This document shows positions 1 through 8,370 of a stretch of DNA of 64,000 bases, one piece after another. Each line of letters starts with the position of its first letter. The stretch's first letter is position 1. The notes beneath the pieces were generated by a model. The model was not told where the DNA came from and searched no databases. It worked only from the letters and a program-made list of their open reading frames with translations. This stretch comes from Tabrizicola piscis. Its GTDB lineage: Bacteria; Pseudomonadota; Alphaproteobacteria; Rhodobacterales; Rhodobacteraceae. Made by a program: the position numbers and the translations under genes. Location: assembly GCF_003940805.1 (NCBI RefSeq), contig NZ_CP034328.1, positions 682,001 through 746,000 on the forward strand. Direction: 5' to 3'.

Positions 1-786
1 AACACCGATTACCCCCGCGTCATGCGCGAATACTGCGAGGCGGGCGTCAAGCTGATCGTAGGCGAGATTTTCGGCGCCGAGGCCGAAGCGCGCGAGGTTT
101 GCGCCGAATACCCGGACGTAGCCTTCCTCCTCGGGTCCTCGTTCATGCCGGATGAGGCGGCGAACCCGAACCTATCGGTGTTCGACAACTACATTCAGGA
201 CGCGGCCTATCTGTCCGGCATCGTCGCGGGCGGGATGACGGCGGGCAATATCGGCATGGTCGGCGGCTTCCCGATCCCCGAGGTGAACCGCCTGATACAC
301 GCCTTCATGGCCGGGGTGCGCGAGGTGAAGGCGGATGCGACCTTCCAGGTCAGCTTCATCGGCTCGTGGTTCGACCCGCCGAAGGCCAAGGAAACCGCAT
401 TTGCGATGATCGACGGCGGCGCGGACCTGCTTTACGCGGAGCGCTTCGGTGTGTCGGATGCGGCCAAGGAACGCGGCGTTCTGGCCATCGGCAACGTGAT
501 CGACACGCAGGCCGACTACCCCGATACGGTCGTGACCTCCGCCCTTTGGCACTTTGAACCCACGCTGAACGCCGCCGTCGCCGCCGTGCAGGCCGGCAGC
601 TTCAAGGCCGAAAACTATGGCACCTATTCCTACATGATCGCTGGTGGCTGCTCGCTTGCCCCCCTCGGCACGTTTGAGGGCAAGGTTCCAGCCGAAGTCA
701 TGGCCCTCGTGGCCGAGAAGGAAGCGGCGATCAAGGCAGGCAGCTTCACCGTGGCGATCGACGACAGCGAACCGAAATCGTCGTGA
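1..786 (+). CDS. BMP-family ABC transporter substrate-binding protein, 5' truncated by window edge
   Basis: The frame is open from base 1 and ends in TGA at 784-786, so the N-terminus with its signal peptide lies outside the window; 261 residues are visible. The sequence resembles the BMP/PnrA group of periplasmic (often lipoprotein) binding proteins for nucleosides and related bases: it has the LSVFDNYIQDAAYLSGIVAG segment and a GNIGMVGGFPIPEVNR segment typical of that fold. It captures the ligand outside the membrane for the importer encoded next. The stop overlaps the GTG start of the ATPase gene (GTGA), so the genes are co-translated. The deaminase at the end of the operon suggests a purine or pyrimidine base or nucleoside ligand; that ligand is inferred. 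Confidence 0.88.
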   Translation, partial: NTDYPRVMREYCEAGVKLIVGEIFGAEAEAREVCAEYPDVAFLLGSSFMPDEAANPNLSVFDNYIQDAAYLSGIVAGGMTAGNIGMVGGFPIPEVNRLIHAFMAGVREVKADATFQVSFIGSWFDPPKAKETAFAMIDGGADLLYAERFGVSDAAKERGVLAIGNVIDTQADYPDTVVTSALWHFEPTLNAAVAAVQAGSFKAENYGTYSYMIAGGCSLAPLGTFEGKVPAEVMALVAEKEAAIKAGSFTVAIDDSEPKSS

Positions 787-2330
787 CCCAAGCGCAGGCA
801 AAGGCGGAGGTTGTCCTCCGCCTTGACCGCATCACCAAAGCCTTCGGTCCGGTGCGGGCGAATGACGCCATCTCGCTGACGCTGCGGCGGGGCGAGGTGG
901 TGGCCCTTCTGGGCGAAAACGGCGCGGGCAAGACCACGCTGATGAACATCCTCTTCGGTCACTATGTGGCGGATACGGGAACGGTTGAGGTGTTCGGCCA
1001 CCCCCTTCCACCCGGTGCGCCGCGCGCGGCGCTGCAGGCAGGGGTGGGGATGGTGCACCAGCATTTCACGCTGGCGGGCAACCTGACCGTTATCGACAAC
1101 ATCACCCTTGGCACCGAAAGCCTCTGGTCACGCGGACGCGGGCGTACGGCTGCGCGGGCGAAGGTCGAAGCCTTGGCCCGCGACTTTGGACTTGCCGTCG
1201 ACCCCTTGGCCAAGGTCAGCCGCCTGACCGTTGGCGAACGCCAGCGGGTTGAGATCCTCAAGGCCCTCTACCGCGATGCGAAGATCCTGATCCTTGATGA
1301 ACCCACCGCCGTCCTGACCCCGCAAGAGGCCGAGGCCCTGTTCGCCACCCTGCGGAAAGCCACCGCCCTTGGCCTGTCGGTCATCTTCATCAGCCACAAG
1401 CTGCATGAGGTGATGGCCATCGCCGACCGCTGCCTTGTCCTGCGCCATGGCCGCGTCGTGGGTGAGGTGGATACCCACGCCACCGACAAGACCCAGCTTG
1501 CCGCCCTGATGGTCGGCGGGGAACTGACCCTGCCCAAGGCCGAGGCTCGGGCGGCGGGGCCGGTTCTGATGGAGCTTCAGGCCGTCTCCACCCCCGACCG
1601 GGGGGCGGCACCGGGCCTGAAAGCGGTCTCCCTGGGCTTGCGTGCGGGGCAGATCACCGGGCTGGCCGGCGTTTCCGGCAATGGGCAGGCAGCCTTGGCG
1701 GACCTGCTTTCTGGCCTTGCCATGCCAACCTCAGGCTCAATGTCGCTGCAAGCCAAGCCGATCACCCGCTGGTCGCCGCGCGTTGCGGTGGCCGAAGGCG
1801 TGGGCCGCATCCCCGAAGACCGCCACCACACCGGCAGCATCGCCGACTTCGACCTGACCGAAAACGCCGTGCTGGAAGGCTACCGCACCCCCCGCTTCTC
1901 GCGCCGGGGCTGGATGAACTGGCCCGCCGCCCGCGCCTTCGCGGCCGAGATCATCGCCGCCTATGACGTGCGCTGCCCCGGCCCTGCCACCCGCATCCGC
2001 CTTCTGTCCGGCGGCAATATGCAAAAGCTGATCCTGGGCCGTGCGCTGGCACCCGGGCCACAGATCATCCTTGCCAACCAGCCCGTGCGGGGGCTGGATG
2101 TCGGCGCCATCGCCTATGTGCAAAGCCAGCTGATCGCCGCGCGCGACCGGGGGGCGGCGATCCTGCTGATATCGGAAGACCTTGATGAAATCATGGGCTT
2201 GTCGGATGTTCTTCACGTCATGTCTCAAGGCCGCTTAAGCCCCGCCTTCCCGCGCGGCACCATCACCGCGCCCGAAGTTGGCCTCTGGATGGCCGGTCAG
2301 GGCTTTGACGGGGCGCGCCATGCGGCTTGA
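783..2330 (+). CDS. Double ABC-domain ATPase of nucleoside/sugar-type importer
   Basis: This 515-residue protein has two fused nucleotide-binding domains and powers the importer. The first has a full Walker A (GENGAGKTT, near residue 40), signature LTVGERQR and Walker B ILILDEPTA. The second has a degenerate Walker A (GVSGNGQAAL without the Lys), signature LSGGNMQK and a modified Walker B (IILANQPVRGLD), which is usual for the second domain of the RbsA/YufO group. It starts at GTG 783, overlapping the preceding stop by four bases. It pairs with the two permeases that follow. Family is clear; the ligand is not set by this subunit. Confidence 0.93.
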   Translation: MTQAQAKAEVVLRLDRITKAFGPVRANDAISLTLRRGEVVALLGENGAGKTTLMNILFGHYVADTGTVEVFGHPLPPGAPRAALQAGVGMVHQHFTLAGNLTVIDNITLGTESLWSRGRGRTAARAKVEALARDFGLAVDPLAKVSRLTVGERQRVEILKALYRDAKILILDEPTAVLTPQEAEALFATLRKATALGLSVIFISHKLHEVMAIADRCLVLRHGRVVGEVDTHATDKTQLAALMVGGELTLPKAEARAAGPVLMELQAVSTPDRGAAPGLKAVSLGLRAGQITGLAGVSGNGQAALADLLSGLAMPTSGSMSLQAKPITRWSPRVAVAEGVGRIPEDRHHTGSIADFDLTENAVLEGYRTPRFSRRGWMNWPAARAFAAEIIAAYDVRCPGPATRIRLLSGGNMQKLILGRALAPGPQIILANQPVRGLDVGAIAYVQSQLIAARDRGAAILLISEDLDEIMGLSDVLHVMSQGRLSPAFPRGTITAPEVGLWMAGQGFDGARHAA

Positions 2331-3363
2331 GCCGATTGCCAACCCTTCCACCCTGCGCCAGCTTGGCCTGCCCGCGCTGGCGATCGCCGCGACGATGGGG
2401 GTGGCCACCCTTCTGGCCCTCATCGCAGGGGCCGATCCCTTCGCCACCCTTGGTCAGATCGCGACCGGCGCGCTTGGCTCACGCCTTGCCATCCTTGAGA
2501 CGCTGAACCGCGCCACCCCGTTGATCTTCACCGGCCTTGCCGTCGCCGTCGCCTTCCGCGCCAAGCTGTGGAACATCGGGGCCGAGGCGCAGCTTTATGC
2601 CGGCGCCATCATCGCCGTCCTCCTTGGCACCGGCGCGCTTGGCAGCCCCTTTGTCCTGCCCGTCAGCGCCCTTGCCGCAATGCTGGCGGGCGCGCTGGTG
2701 CTTCTTGGCCCCGTCCTTCTGAAAACCCGGCTTGGGGTGGATGAGGTTGTCACCACCCTTCTGATCAACTTCATCATGCTTCTGTTCGTCAGCTACCTGC
2801 TGGAAGGCCCGATGAAAGACCCGATGGGCATGGGCTGGCCGAAATCCCCCGCCCTCATCCCCGAAGCGCGCCTGCCCCGCATCGTTGAGGGTCTGCGCCT
2901 GCACTGGGGCTTTGGCCTTGCCCTGATCGCGGCGGCCCTTGTCTGGGTGATCCAGACCCGCACGACGCTTGGCTATGAAATCCGCGCCGTGGGCCAGAAC
3001 CCCGCCGCCGCGCGCTTTGCGGGGATTCCGGTCAATGTAGTTCTCCTCAAGACCGCGCTCCTGTCAGGCGGCCTTGCCGCGCTGGCAGGCTGGTCCGAGG
3101 TGGCTGGGTTGAAAGGCCACCTGAGCCAGGACCTGTCCCCCGGCTTTGGCTATACCGGGATCATCGTCGCCATGCTGGCCCTCCTCCACCCCCTCGGCGT
3201 GGTCGTCAGCGCCCTCTTCGTTGCCGGCATCTTCGTCGGCTCCGACGCGATGAGCCGGGCCGCCGGCGTGCCGACCTATATCGCCGACATGCTGCTGGCG
3301 ACGGCCCTTCTGTTCATGGTGCTCGCCATCCTGCTGACGAAATTCCGGATGGTGCGCGGATGA
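2320..3363 (+). CDS. ABC transporter permease (BPD_transp_2 type), first subunit
   Basis: This is a 347-residue inner-membrane protein with about nine hydrophobic segments and the WNIGAEAQLYAGA motif typical of nucleoside-type BMP importer permeases (YufP/NupP-like). It forms the channel together with the next permease. I chose ATG 2320 (MRLEPIANPS) rather than the upstream in-frame TTG at 2278: it overlaps the ATPase stop by only 11 bases and gives a normal short cytoplasmic N-terminus before the first membrane segment. The gene ends in TGA overlapping the next ATG (ATGA). Confidence 0.9.
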   Translation: MRLEPIANPSTLRQLGLPALAIAATMGVATLLALIAGADPFATLGQIATGALGSRLAILETLNRATPLIFTGLAVAVAFRAKLWNIGAEAQLYAGAIIAVLLGTGALGSPFVLPVSALAAMLAGALVLLGPVLLKTRLGVDEVVTTLLINFIMLLFVSYLLEGPMKDPMGMGWPKSPALIPEARLPRIVEGLRLHWGFGLALIAAALVWVIQTRTTLGYEIRAVGQNPAAARFAGIPVNVVLLKTALLSGGLAALAGWSEVAGLKGHLSQDLSPGFGYTGIIVAMLALLHPLGVVVSALFVAGIFVGSDAMSRAAGVPTYIADMLLATALLFMVLAILLTKFRMVRG

Positions 3364-4307
3364 CCGACATCATCGACATCCTGATCTCCGCCAGCTTCTG
3401 GGCCGCCGTGATCCGCATCGCGACACCCCTGATCTTCGCCACGATGGGCGAACTGATCTGCGAACGCGCCGGGGTGCTGAACCTTGGGATCGAGGGGATC
3501 ATGGTCATCGGCGCCTTCACCGGCTGGATGGCGGTCTATCAGGGGATGCCGCTTTGGGGCGGGGTTGCTACCGCGATGGGCGCGGGGATGTTGTTCGGCC
3601 TCCTCCACTCCACCCTCACCGTGCCCTTCGGCCTGTCGCAACACGTCGTTGGGTTGGGGGTGACGCTTCTGGCCACCGCCACAGCCTCCTTCGCCTATCG
3701 CCTCATGCTGCCCGAGGTGACAAGCCCGCCGAAGATCGAACCCTTTCAGCCGCTTGACCTGCCCGTCCTCTCCGACCTGCCATTTCTGGGTGAGGCGATC
3801 TTCCAGCAAACCGCCCTCACCTGGGCCGCCTTCGCCGTGGCCGGCCTGACCGCCTTCACCCTTTACCGCACCCCCCTTGGCCTCGCGCTGCGCGCGGCGG
3901 GCGAAAACCCCGCTGCGGTCGAGGCGCAGGGGCTGTCGGTGACCGCGCTGCGGATGGGGGCGGTCATGGTCGGGTCGGGCCTGATGGCGGTGGGCGGCGC
4001 GTTCCTGACCCTCTCCGCCTTCTCCAGCTTCTTCTTCGAGATGGTCAACGGCCGCGGCTGGGTTTGCGTCGCGCTGGTCGTCTTTGGCGCATGGAAGCCC
4101 GGCAAGGCGCTGCTGGGCGCGATCCTGTTCGCCGGGTTCGACGCGCTGCAGATCCGCCTGCAACAGACCGACCTTGGGGCCGTGCTGCCCTACCAGCTCT
4201 TCCTCGCCGCGCCCTATATCCTGTCGATCCTCGCCCTGATCCTGATGTCGCGCCGGGCCGAGGTGCCTGCAGCCCTGATGCTGCCTTACAACAAGGGGGA
4301 ACGGTAG
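3360..4307 (+). CDS. ABC transporter permease (BPD_transp_2 type), second subunit
   Basis: This 315-residue membrane protein is the second channel subunit (YufQ/NupQ-like). It carries the ERAGVLNLGIEGIMVIGAF segment near residues 35-54, which is diagnostic for this permease group, and around eight hydrophobic helices. It begins at ATG 3360 within an ATGA overlap and ends in TAG directly before the deaminase ATG at 4308, so the permease and the deaminase are certainly in one transcript. Confidence 0.9.
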   Translation: MTDIIDILISASFWAAVIRIATPLIFATMGELICERAGVLNLGIEGIMVIGAFTGWMAVYQGMPLWGGVATAMGAGMLFGLLHSTLTVPFGLSQHVVGLGVTLLATATASFAYRLMLPEVTSPPKIEPFQPLDLPVLSDLPFLGEAIFQQTALTWAAFAVAGLTAFTLYRTPLGLALRAAGENPAAVEAQGLSVTALRMGAVMVGSGLMAVGGAFLTLSAFSSFFFEMVNGRGWVCVALVVFGAWKPGKALLGAILFAGFDALQIRLQQTDLGAVLPYQLFLAAPYILSILALILMSRRAEVPAALMLPYNKGER

Positions 4308-5576
4308 ATGTTCGATCTTCTGGTCAAGGGCGGTACGCTGCCCGATGGCACGGTGGCCGATATCGGCATCACCGGCGACCGCATCGCCGCCGTGGGACGG
4401 CTGGAAGCCGAAGCCGCCCGCGTGATCGACGCCACGGGGGACCTTGTGGCCCCGCCCTTCGTCGACCCGCATTTCCACATGGACGCAACGCTGTCCTACG
4501 GCCTGCCCCGCGTGAACGCCTCCGGCACGCTGCTGGAGGGCATCAGCCTCTGGGGCGAACTGCGCGAGATTGCGACGGTCGACGAAATGGTCACCCGCGC
4601 CGTCACCTATTGCGACTGGGCGGTCAGCATGGGGCTTCTGGCGATCCGCACCCATGTCGACACCACGCCCGACCACCTGCGCGGGGTCGAGGCGATGCTG
4701 GAGGTCAAGCGCATCGTCGCCCCCTACCTTGACCTGCAACTCGTCGCTTTCCCGCAGGACGGGCTATATCGCACCAAGACCGGCCGCCAGAACCTGCTGC
4801 GTGCGCTGGACATGGGGGTCGATGTCGTCGGCGGCATCCCGCATTTCGAACGCACGATGGAGGAAGGGGCAGACTCCTTGCGCGACCTTGGCCGCATCGC
4901 CGCCGAGCGGGGCCTGATGTGGGACGTGCATTGCGACGAAACCGATGACCCGATGTCCCGCCATGTGGAGACCATGGCGCGCGAGGTGACGCGGCACGGC
5001 CTTGGCAGGCGGGCGGCGGGCAGTCACCTGACCTCGATGCATTCGATGGACAACTACTATGTCTCCAAACTCCTGCCCCTGATCGCCGAAAGCGGCATGA
5101 CCGCAATCCCCAATCCGCTGATCAACATCACCCTGCAAGGCCGCCACGACAGCTACCCAAAGCGGCGAGGTCTGACGCGCGTGAAAGAGATGCAGGCGAT
5201 GAGCATCCCGGTCGGCTGGGGTCAGGATTGCGTGCTGGACCCGTGGTATTCATTGGGCACGGCGGACATGCTGGACGTGGCCTTCATGGGCCTGCATGTC
5301 GCACAGATGACCCACCCGGCCGAAATGGCGCGCTGCTTCACCATGGTCACCGAAACCAATGCGCAGATCATGAACCTTGACGGCTACGGCCTGAAGCCCG
5401 GCGCGTTGGCCAGCATGGTCATCCTCGATGCAGGAAACCCGGTCGAAGCGCTGCGCCTCCGCCCGGACCGCCTGGCCGTCCTGTCACGCGGCAAGGTGGT
5501 GGCAGAGCGCAACCGCAACGATTGTCGGCTTGGCCTGCCGGGCCGCCCGGCAACCGTCCGGCGCAGGCACGGATAG
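4308..5576 (+). CDS. CodA-like cytosine deaminase family amidohydrolase, possible 5-methylcytosine deaminase
   Basis: This 422-residue cytoplasmic enzyme is an amidohydrolase clearly related to E. coli CodA by motif order. Metal ligands visible are H55 and H57 (HFHMD), the later HCDETDD His, the SMH segment and Asp307 in GQDCVLDPWY. CodA has GHDDVFDPWY there, so the residue matching its Asp314 is Cys308. From memory of published work, loss of that Asp marks CodA homologues that deaminate 5-methylcytosine to thymine; CodA itself does not. The gene abuts the BMP-type importer with no gap, which suggests uptake and deamination of one base. The last 20 or so residues are Arg-rich and unlike CodA. 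Alternative substrates include cytosine, isoguanine and creatinine-like rings. Confidence 0.82.
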   Translation: MFDLLVKGGTLPDGTVADIGITGDRIAAVGRLEAEAARVIDATGDLVAPPFVDPHFHMDATLSYGLPRVNASGTLLEGISLWGELREIATVDEMVTRAVTYCDWAVSMGLLAIRTHVDTTPDHLRGVEAMLEVKRIVAPYLDLQLVAFPQDGLYRTKTGRQNLLRALDMGVDVVGGIPHFERTMEEGADSLRDLGRIAAERGLMWDVHCDETDDPMSRHVETMAREVTRHGLGRRAAGSHLTSMHSMDNYYVSKLLPLIAESGMTAIPNPLINITLQGRHDSYPKRRGLTRVKEMQAMSIPVGWGQDCVLDPWYSLGTADMLDVAFMGLHVAQMTHPAEMARCFTMVTETNAQIMNLDGYGLKPGALASMVILDAGNPVEALRLRPDRLAVLSRGKVVAERNRNDCRLGLPGRPATVRRRHG

Positions 5577-5917
5577 GCCCGCAATCCGCACCATGCCAAA
5601 GCGCGCCCGACGGGATGGGCCGAAACCGGTTGTCCCTATTGAACAGTATCTTCCAGAATCGCTTCACCAGCCCAGACGCGACGTTCGACCCGCCAAAATC
5701 GCGGATCAAACGCTTCACCCCGTGGTTGAGCGCCCGGTCCTTCAATATTCCATCCAAGCGCCCCATTTTCGCCGTCATCCACAACCAAGCATCAAACTGT
5801 AGATTGGTGCGCGGGCGTGGACGATGCCAGGCGAAGCGTGGGAAATGCTAGATATCCCCGCAGTATCGCACGTTTTTGGCATTCAGACGCACCGCGATTG
5901 CGGGAAGGATGGGCAAG
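5577..5917. other. Intergenic region without a convincing gene
   Basis: These 341 bases separate the deaminase from the kinase. The stretch 5600-5800 is lower in GC than its flanks and stays open on both strands for about 60 codons, but the translations show no recognisable domain and lack good ribosome sites. It may be a decayed gene fragment. The last bases (GGGAAGG at 5902-5908) serve as the ribosome site of the kinase. I see no clear terminator or promoter. Confidence 0.5.
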
Positions 5918-8077
5918 ATGGCGCAGCAAAAGGCTGTCGAGGCTCCGGCCGATGATGTCGAGGATCTGGTCGACGAATTGCAGCCCGGCACGAAGTTGCT
6001 GAAGGGCCAGTACACGATCGTTCGCTACATCAACAGCGGCGGCTTCGGCATCACCTATCTCGCCAAAGACAGCCTCGACCGCAATGTCGTCATCAAGGAG
6101 TGCTTCCCAAGCTCTTTCTGCCGCCGCAGCAAGACGATGGTTTCAGCCCGGTCGCGCGCCCACACGGCCGAACTCCGGTCGGTCGTGCAGCTTTTCGTGC
6201 GCGAGGCGCGGCATCTTTCGAAGATCGTCCACCCGAACATCGTCGCCGTGCATCAGGTGTTCGAGGATAACGGCACCGCCTACATGGCGATCGACTATAT
6301 CGACGGGCTTGACCTGCAGCAGATCATCGAAGGTCAGGGCCGGATGCCCGGGCCGGACGAGATCGTGCAGATGACAGAAAAGCTGCTGGCAGCCGTCGGT
6401 TTCATCCACGCCAACGACATGCTGCACCGCGACATCTCGCCCGACAATGTGCTGATCGACCAGAAGGGCCAGCCGATCCTGATCGACTTTGGTGCCGCGC
6501 GGGAACAGGCCAGCCAGAAAAGCCGGGCCATGTCGGCGCTGCGGGTCGTCAAGGATGGCTACTCGCCACAGGAATTCTATATCGCCGGGTCCGAACAGGG
6601 CCCGTGGAGCGACCTTTATGCCCTTGGCGCCACGCTGTACCACCTGATTGGTGGCGAGGCCCCGGTGAACGGTCAGGCCCGTCTGGCGGCTCTGGCCGAG
6701 GACAAGGCCGACCCCTACATCCCGCTGGAAGGCCGTTTCGAAGGCTATCCGCCGGGCTTTCTGGCGGCCATCGACAAGGCTTTGTACACCCTGCCGAAGC
6801 AGCGTGTTCAATCGGCGCAGGAATGGCTGTCCATGTTCCGTCCCGGGCTTGAGCTTCCGGTCGGCCCGGCTGACGATATCGCAGCGGCGGTGCAGGCCAT
6901 GGTCGCCCTCGCCCGGTCTTCAGAAGCCAATGCCGAGGCTGCACGCCCGGCCCCCGTCACCTTTGGCGCCCCGCCCCAACTTGCTCGCACCGTGTCGCAA
7001 AGTCAGCCAAAGGTGGAAGCCGCCGATCCGGTGCCGCAGGTCCGCGGATCCGGGCGCAGCGGCATGCCTGTGCAGTTGATCGGCGGGATTGCCGCCGCCC
7101 TGGCCATCGTCGGCGTTGGTGTCATGCTGATGGGTGGCGACGACGCCCCTGCCCCGTCCGCAGCACCGATAGCCTCGGTCGAACCAGCTGCCGACCCCGC
7201 TCCTTCAGTGTCCGCAACGGCGGCGCCAGTCACACCCACCGAAACCGCTGCAGCGGAACCGGTGGCAGAGACCGTGACAGAAGCTGCGGCTGAAACCGAA
7301 GTTGCCGAACCAGTAGCTGCACCTGTCGTGGCGGAAGCTGAGCCTGCGGTTGCCGAGCCAGCCCCCATCGTGGAAGCCGTTGCGGAACCTGCGGTCGAAG
7401 ACACCACAGCCGCAGCCGCAGCCGATGACACCGCAGCAGACCCGGCCCCGGCAGCTGCACCCGTTGCCTTGCAGGAAAACCAGGTTGGCTTTGCCGCCTG
7501 GGATGTAGAAATGCCCTTCATCGAAGACAACCGGATTATAGGCGGCGAACGTGTGGCCATCGTCCTCCGGCTTTTGCCAAACGTGAACGTGGCCGAAGTT
7601 GGCGATTGGCTGGCAAACGGCCTGATCCTGCATTCCGTCAACGGTGTGGACATTCAGCAAAGCGGCAGCATCACCACCGCCGTGTTGAACGCAATGAAGG
7701 TCGACCCCGACGGCAAGGCCCGCGTCGTCGTCCAGTATTCGGGGTCGTCGCTGGAACGGCAGACCGGTCTGATGACGGTGGATGCCACACGCCGGGTCAG
7801 TCTGGCCAATGGTGTGAATGTCACGATCAGCACGGTCGAGGGCGAATGGAAAACGGTCGTAACCGGGGTGACTTCGCCCGGTGCAACCCAGTTGCGGCAG
7901 GGCGATGTGCTGTTCCGGGACAAGATCACCGGCACGGCACTGGACGGCCCGACCTCGCTTGAGACGATCATGGCTGCCTTGGTCGAGGTGGGCACCCCGC
8001 AGACCGAGTTTTCGATCATCCGCGACAACAAGCTTGCTACCGCAACCATGCAATTGGCCGTCAAAGCCGGACAGTGA
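5918..8077 (+). CDS. Transmembrane serine/threonine protein kinase with PDZ-like C-terminal repeats
   Basis: This 719-residue protein has an N-terminal Hanks-type kinase domain (about 30-300): Gly loop NSGGFG (39-44), ATP-anchoring Lys60 in VVIKECFP, catalytic Asp172 in HRDISPDN and Asp190 in DFG, so it should be active. A Pro/Ala linker leads to one membrane helix (about 383-408, LIGGIAAALAIVGVGVMLMG), then a roughly 100-residue Ala/Glu/Pro-rich linker, then two PDZ-like repeats (about 517-610 and 620-719) that should lie in the periplasm. I preferred ATG 5918 because GGAAGG sits nine bases upstream; ATG 5909 is the alternative. The two genes that follow encode LysM proteins, suggesting a cell-wall sensing role, which is inference. 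Confidence 0.9.
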   Translation: MAQQKAVEAPADDVEDLVDELQPGTKLLKGQYTIVRYINSGGFGITYLAKDSLDRNVVIKECFPSSFCRRSKTMVSARSRAHTAELRSVVQLFVREARHLSKIVHPNIVAVHQVFEDNGTAYMAIDYIDGLDLQQIIEGQGRMPGPDEIVQMTEKLLAAVGFIHANDMLHRDISPDNVLIDQKGQPILIDFGAAREQASQKSRAMSALRVVKDGYSPQEFYIAGSEQGPWSDLYALGATLYHLIGGEAPVNGQARLAALAEDKADPYIPLEGRFEGYPPGFLAAIDKALYTLPKQRVQSAQEWLSMFRPGLELPVGPADDIAAAVQAMVALARSSEANAEAARPAPVTFGAPPQLARTVSQSQPKVEAADPVPQVRGSGRSGMPVQLIGGIAAALAIVGVGVMLMGGDDAPAPSAAPIASVEPAADPAPSVSATAAPVTPTETAAAEPVAETVTEAAAETEVAEPVAAPVVAEAEPAVAEPAPIVEAVAEPAVEDTTAAAAADDTAADPAPAAAPVALQENQVGFAAWDVEMPFIEDNRIIGGERVAIVLRLLPNVNVAEVGDWLANGLILHSVNGVDIQQSGSITTAVLNAMKVDPDGKARVVVQYSGSSLERQTGLMTVDATRRVSLANGVNVTISTVEGEWKTVVTGVTSPGATQLRQGDVLFRDKITGTALDGPTSLETIMAALVEVGTPQTEFSIIRDNKLATATMQLAVKAGQ

Positions 8078-8370
8078 GGCAGGTCGTGATCAAAGGACTG
8101 ACCAGAACCGTCGCCATGGACACCGAAAGCCAAGCGGCGTCTTTGGGTGATACTGACCAGCCTCGTGGCAAAGGGCCCCAAAGGCTTGATCCTCTGGTCG
8201 AGGCTTTGGGTCAGGCGATTACCCGGCAGACAACCCGCGATCGGGCCCATTCCGTCGCAAGGCCTTGATTTCAGAATGAAAATGACCAGCAAATGTCCAC
8301 CGCCTTGCTGCGCGGCCTCGATAGACGAGGGCAAGAAGCACGTCTGGCGGTGGGCCATAGGAGTGCACTG

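Noticed and set aside
3276..4739. 487-codon open frame on the minus strand across the permease and deaminase genes
   Set aside because: It is antisense to well-supported genes, has a His/Gln/Gly-rich translation typical of GC-rich shadow frames and no domain.
5577..5850. Possible remnant coding for a 60-residue peptide on either strand
   Set aside because: No ribosome site, family or frame continuity with neighbours; described only as intergenic.
8074..8268. 64-codon frame after the kinase gene
   Set aside because: It has no recognisable domain, signal or ribosome site and overlaps the kinase stop; composition is ordinary.
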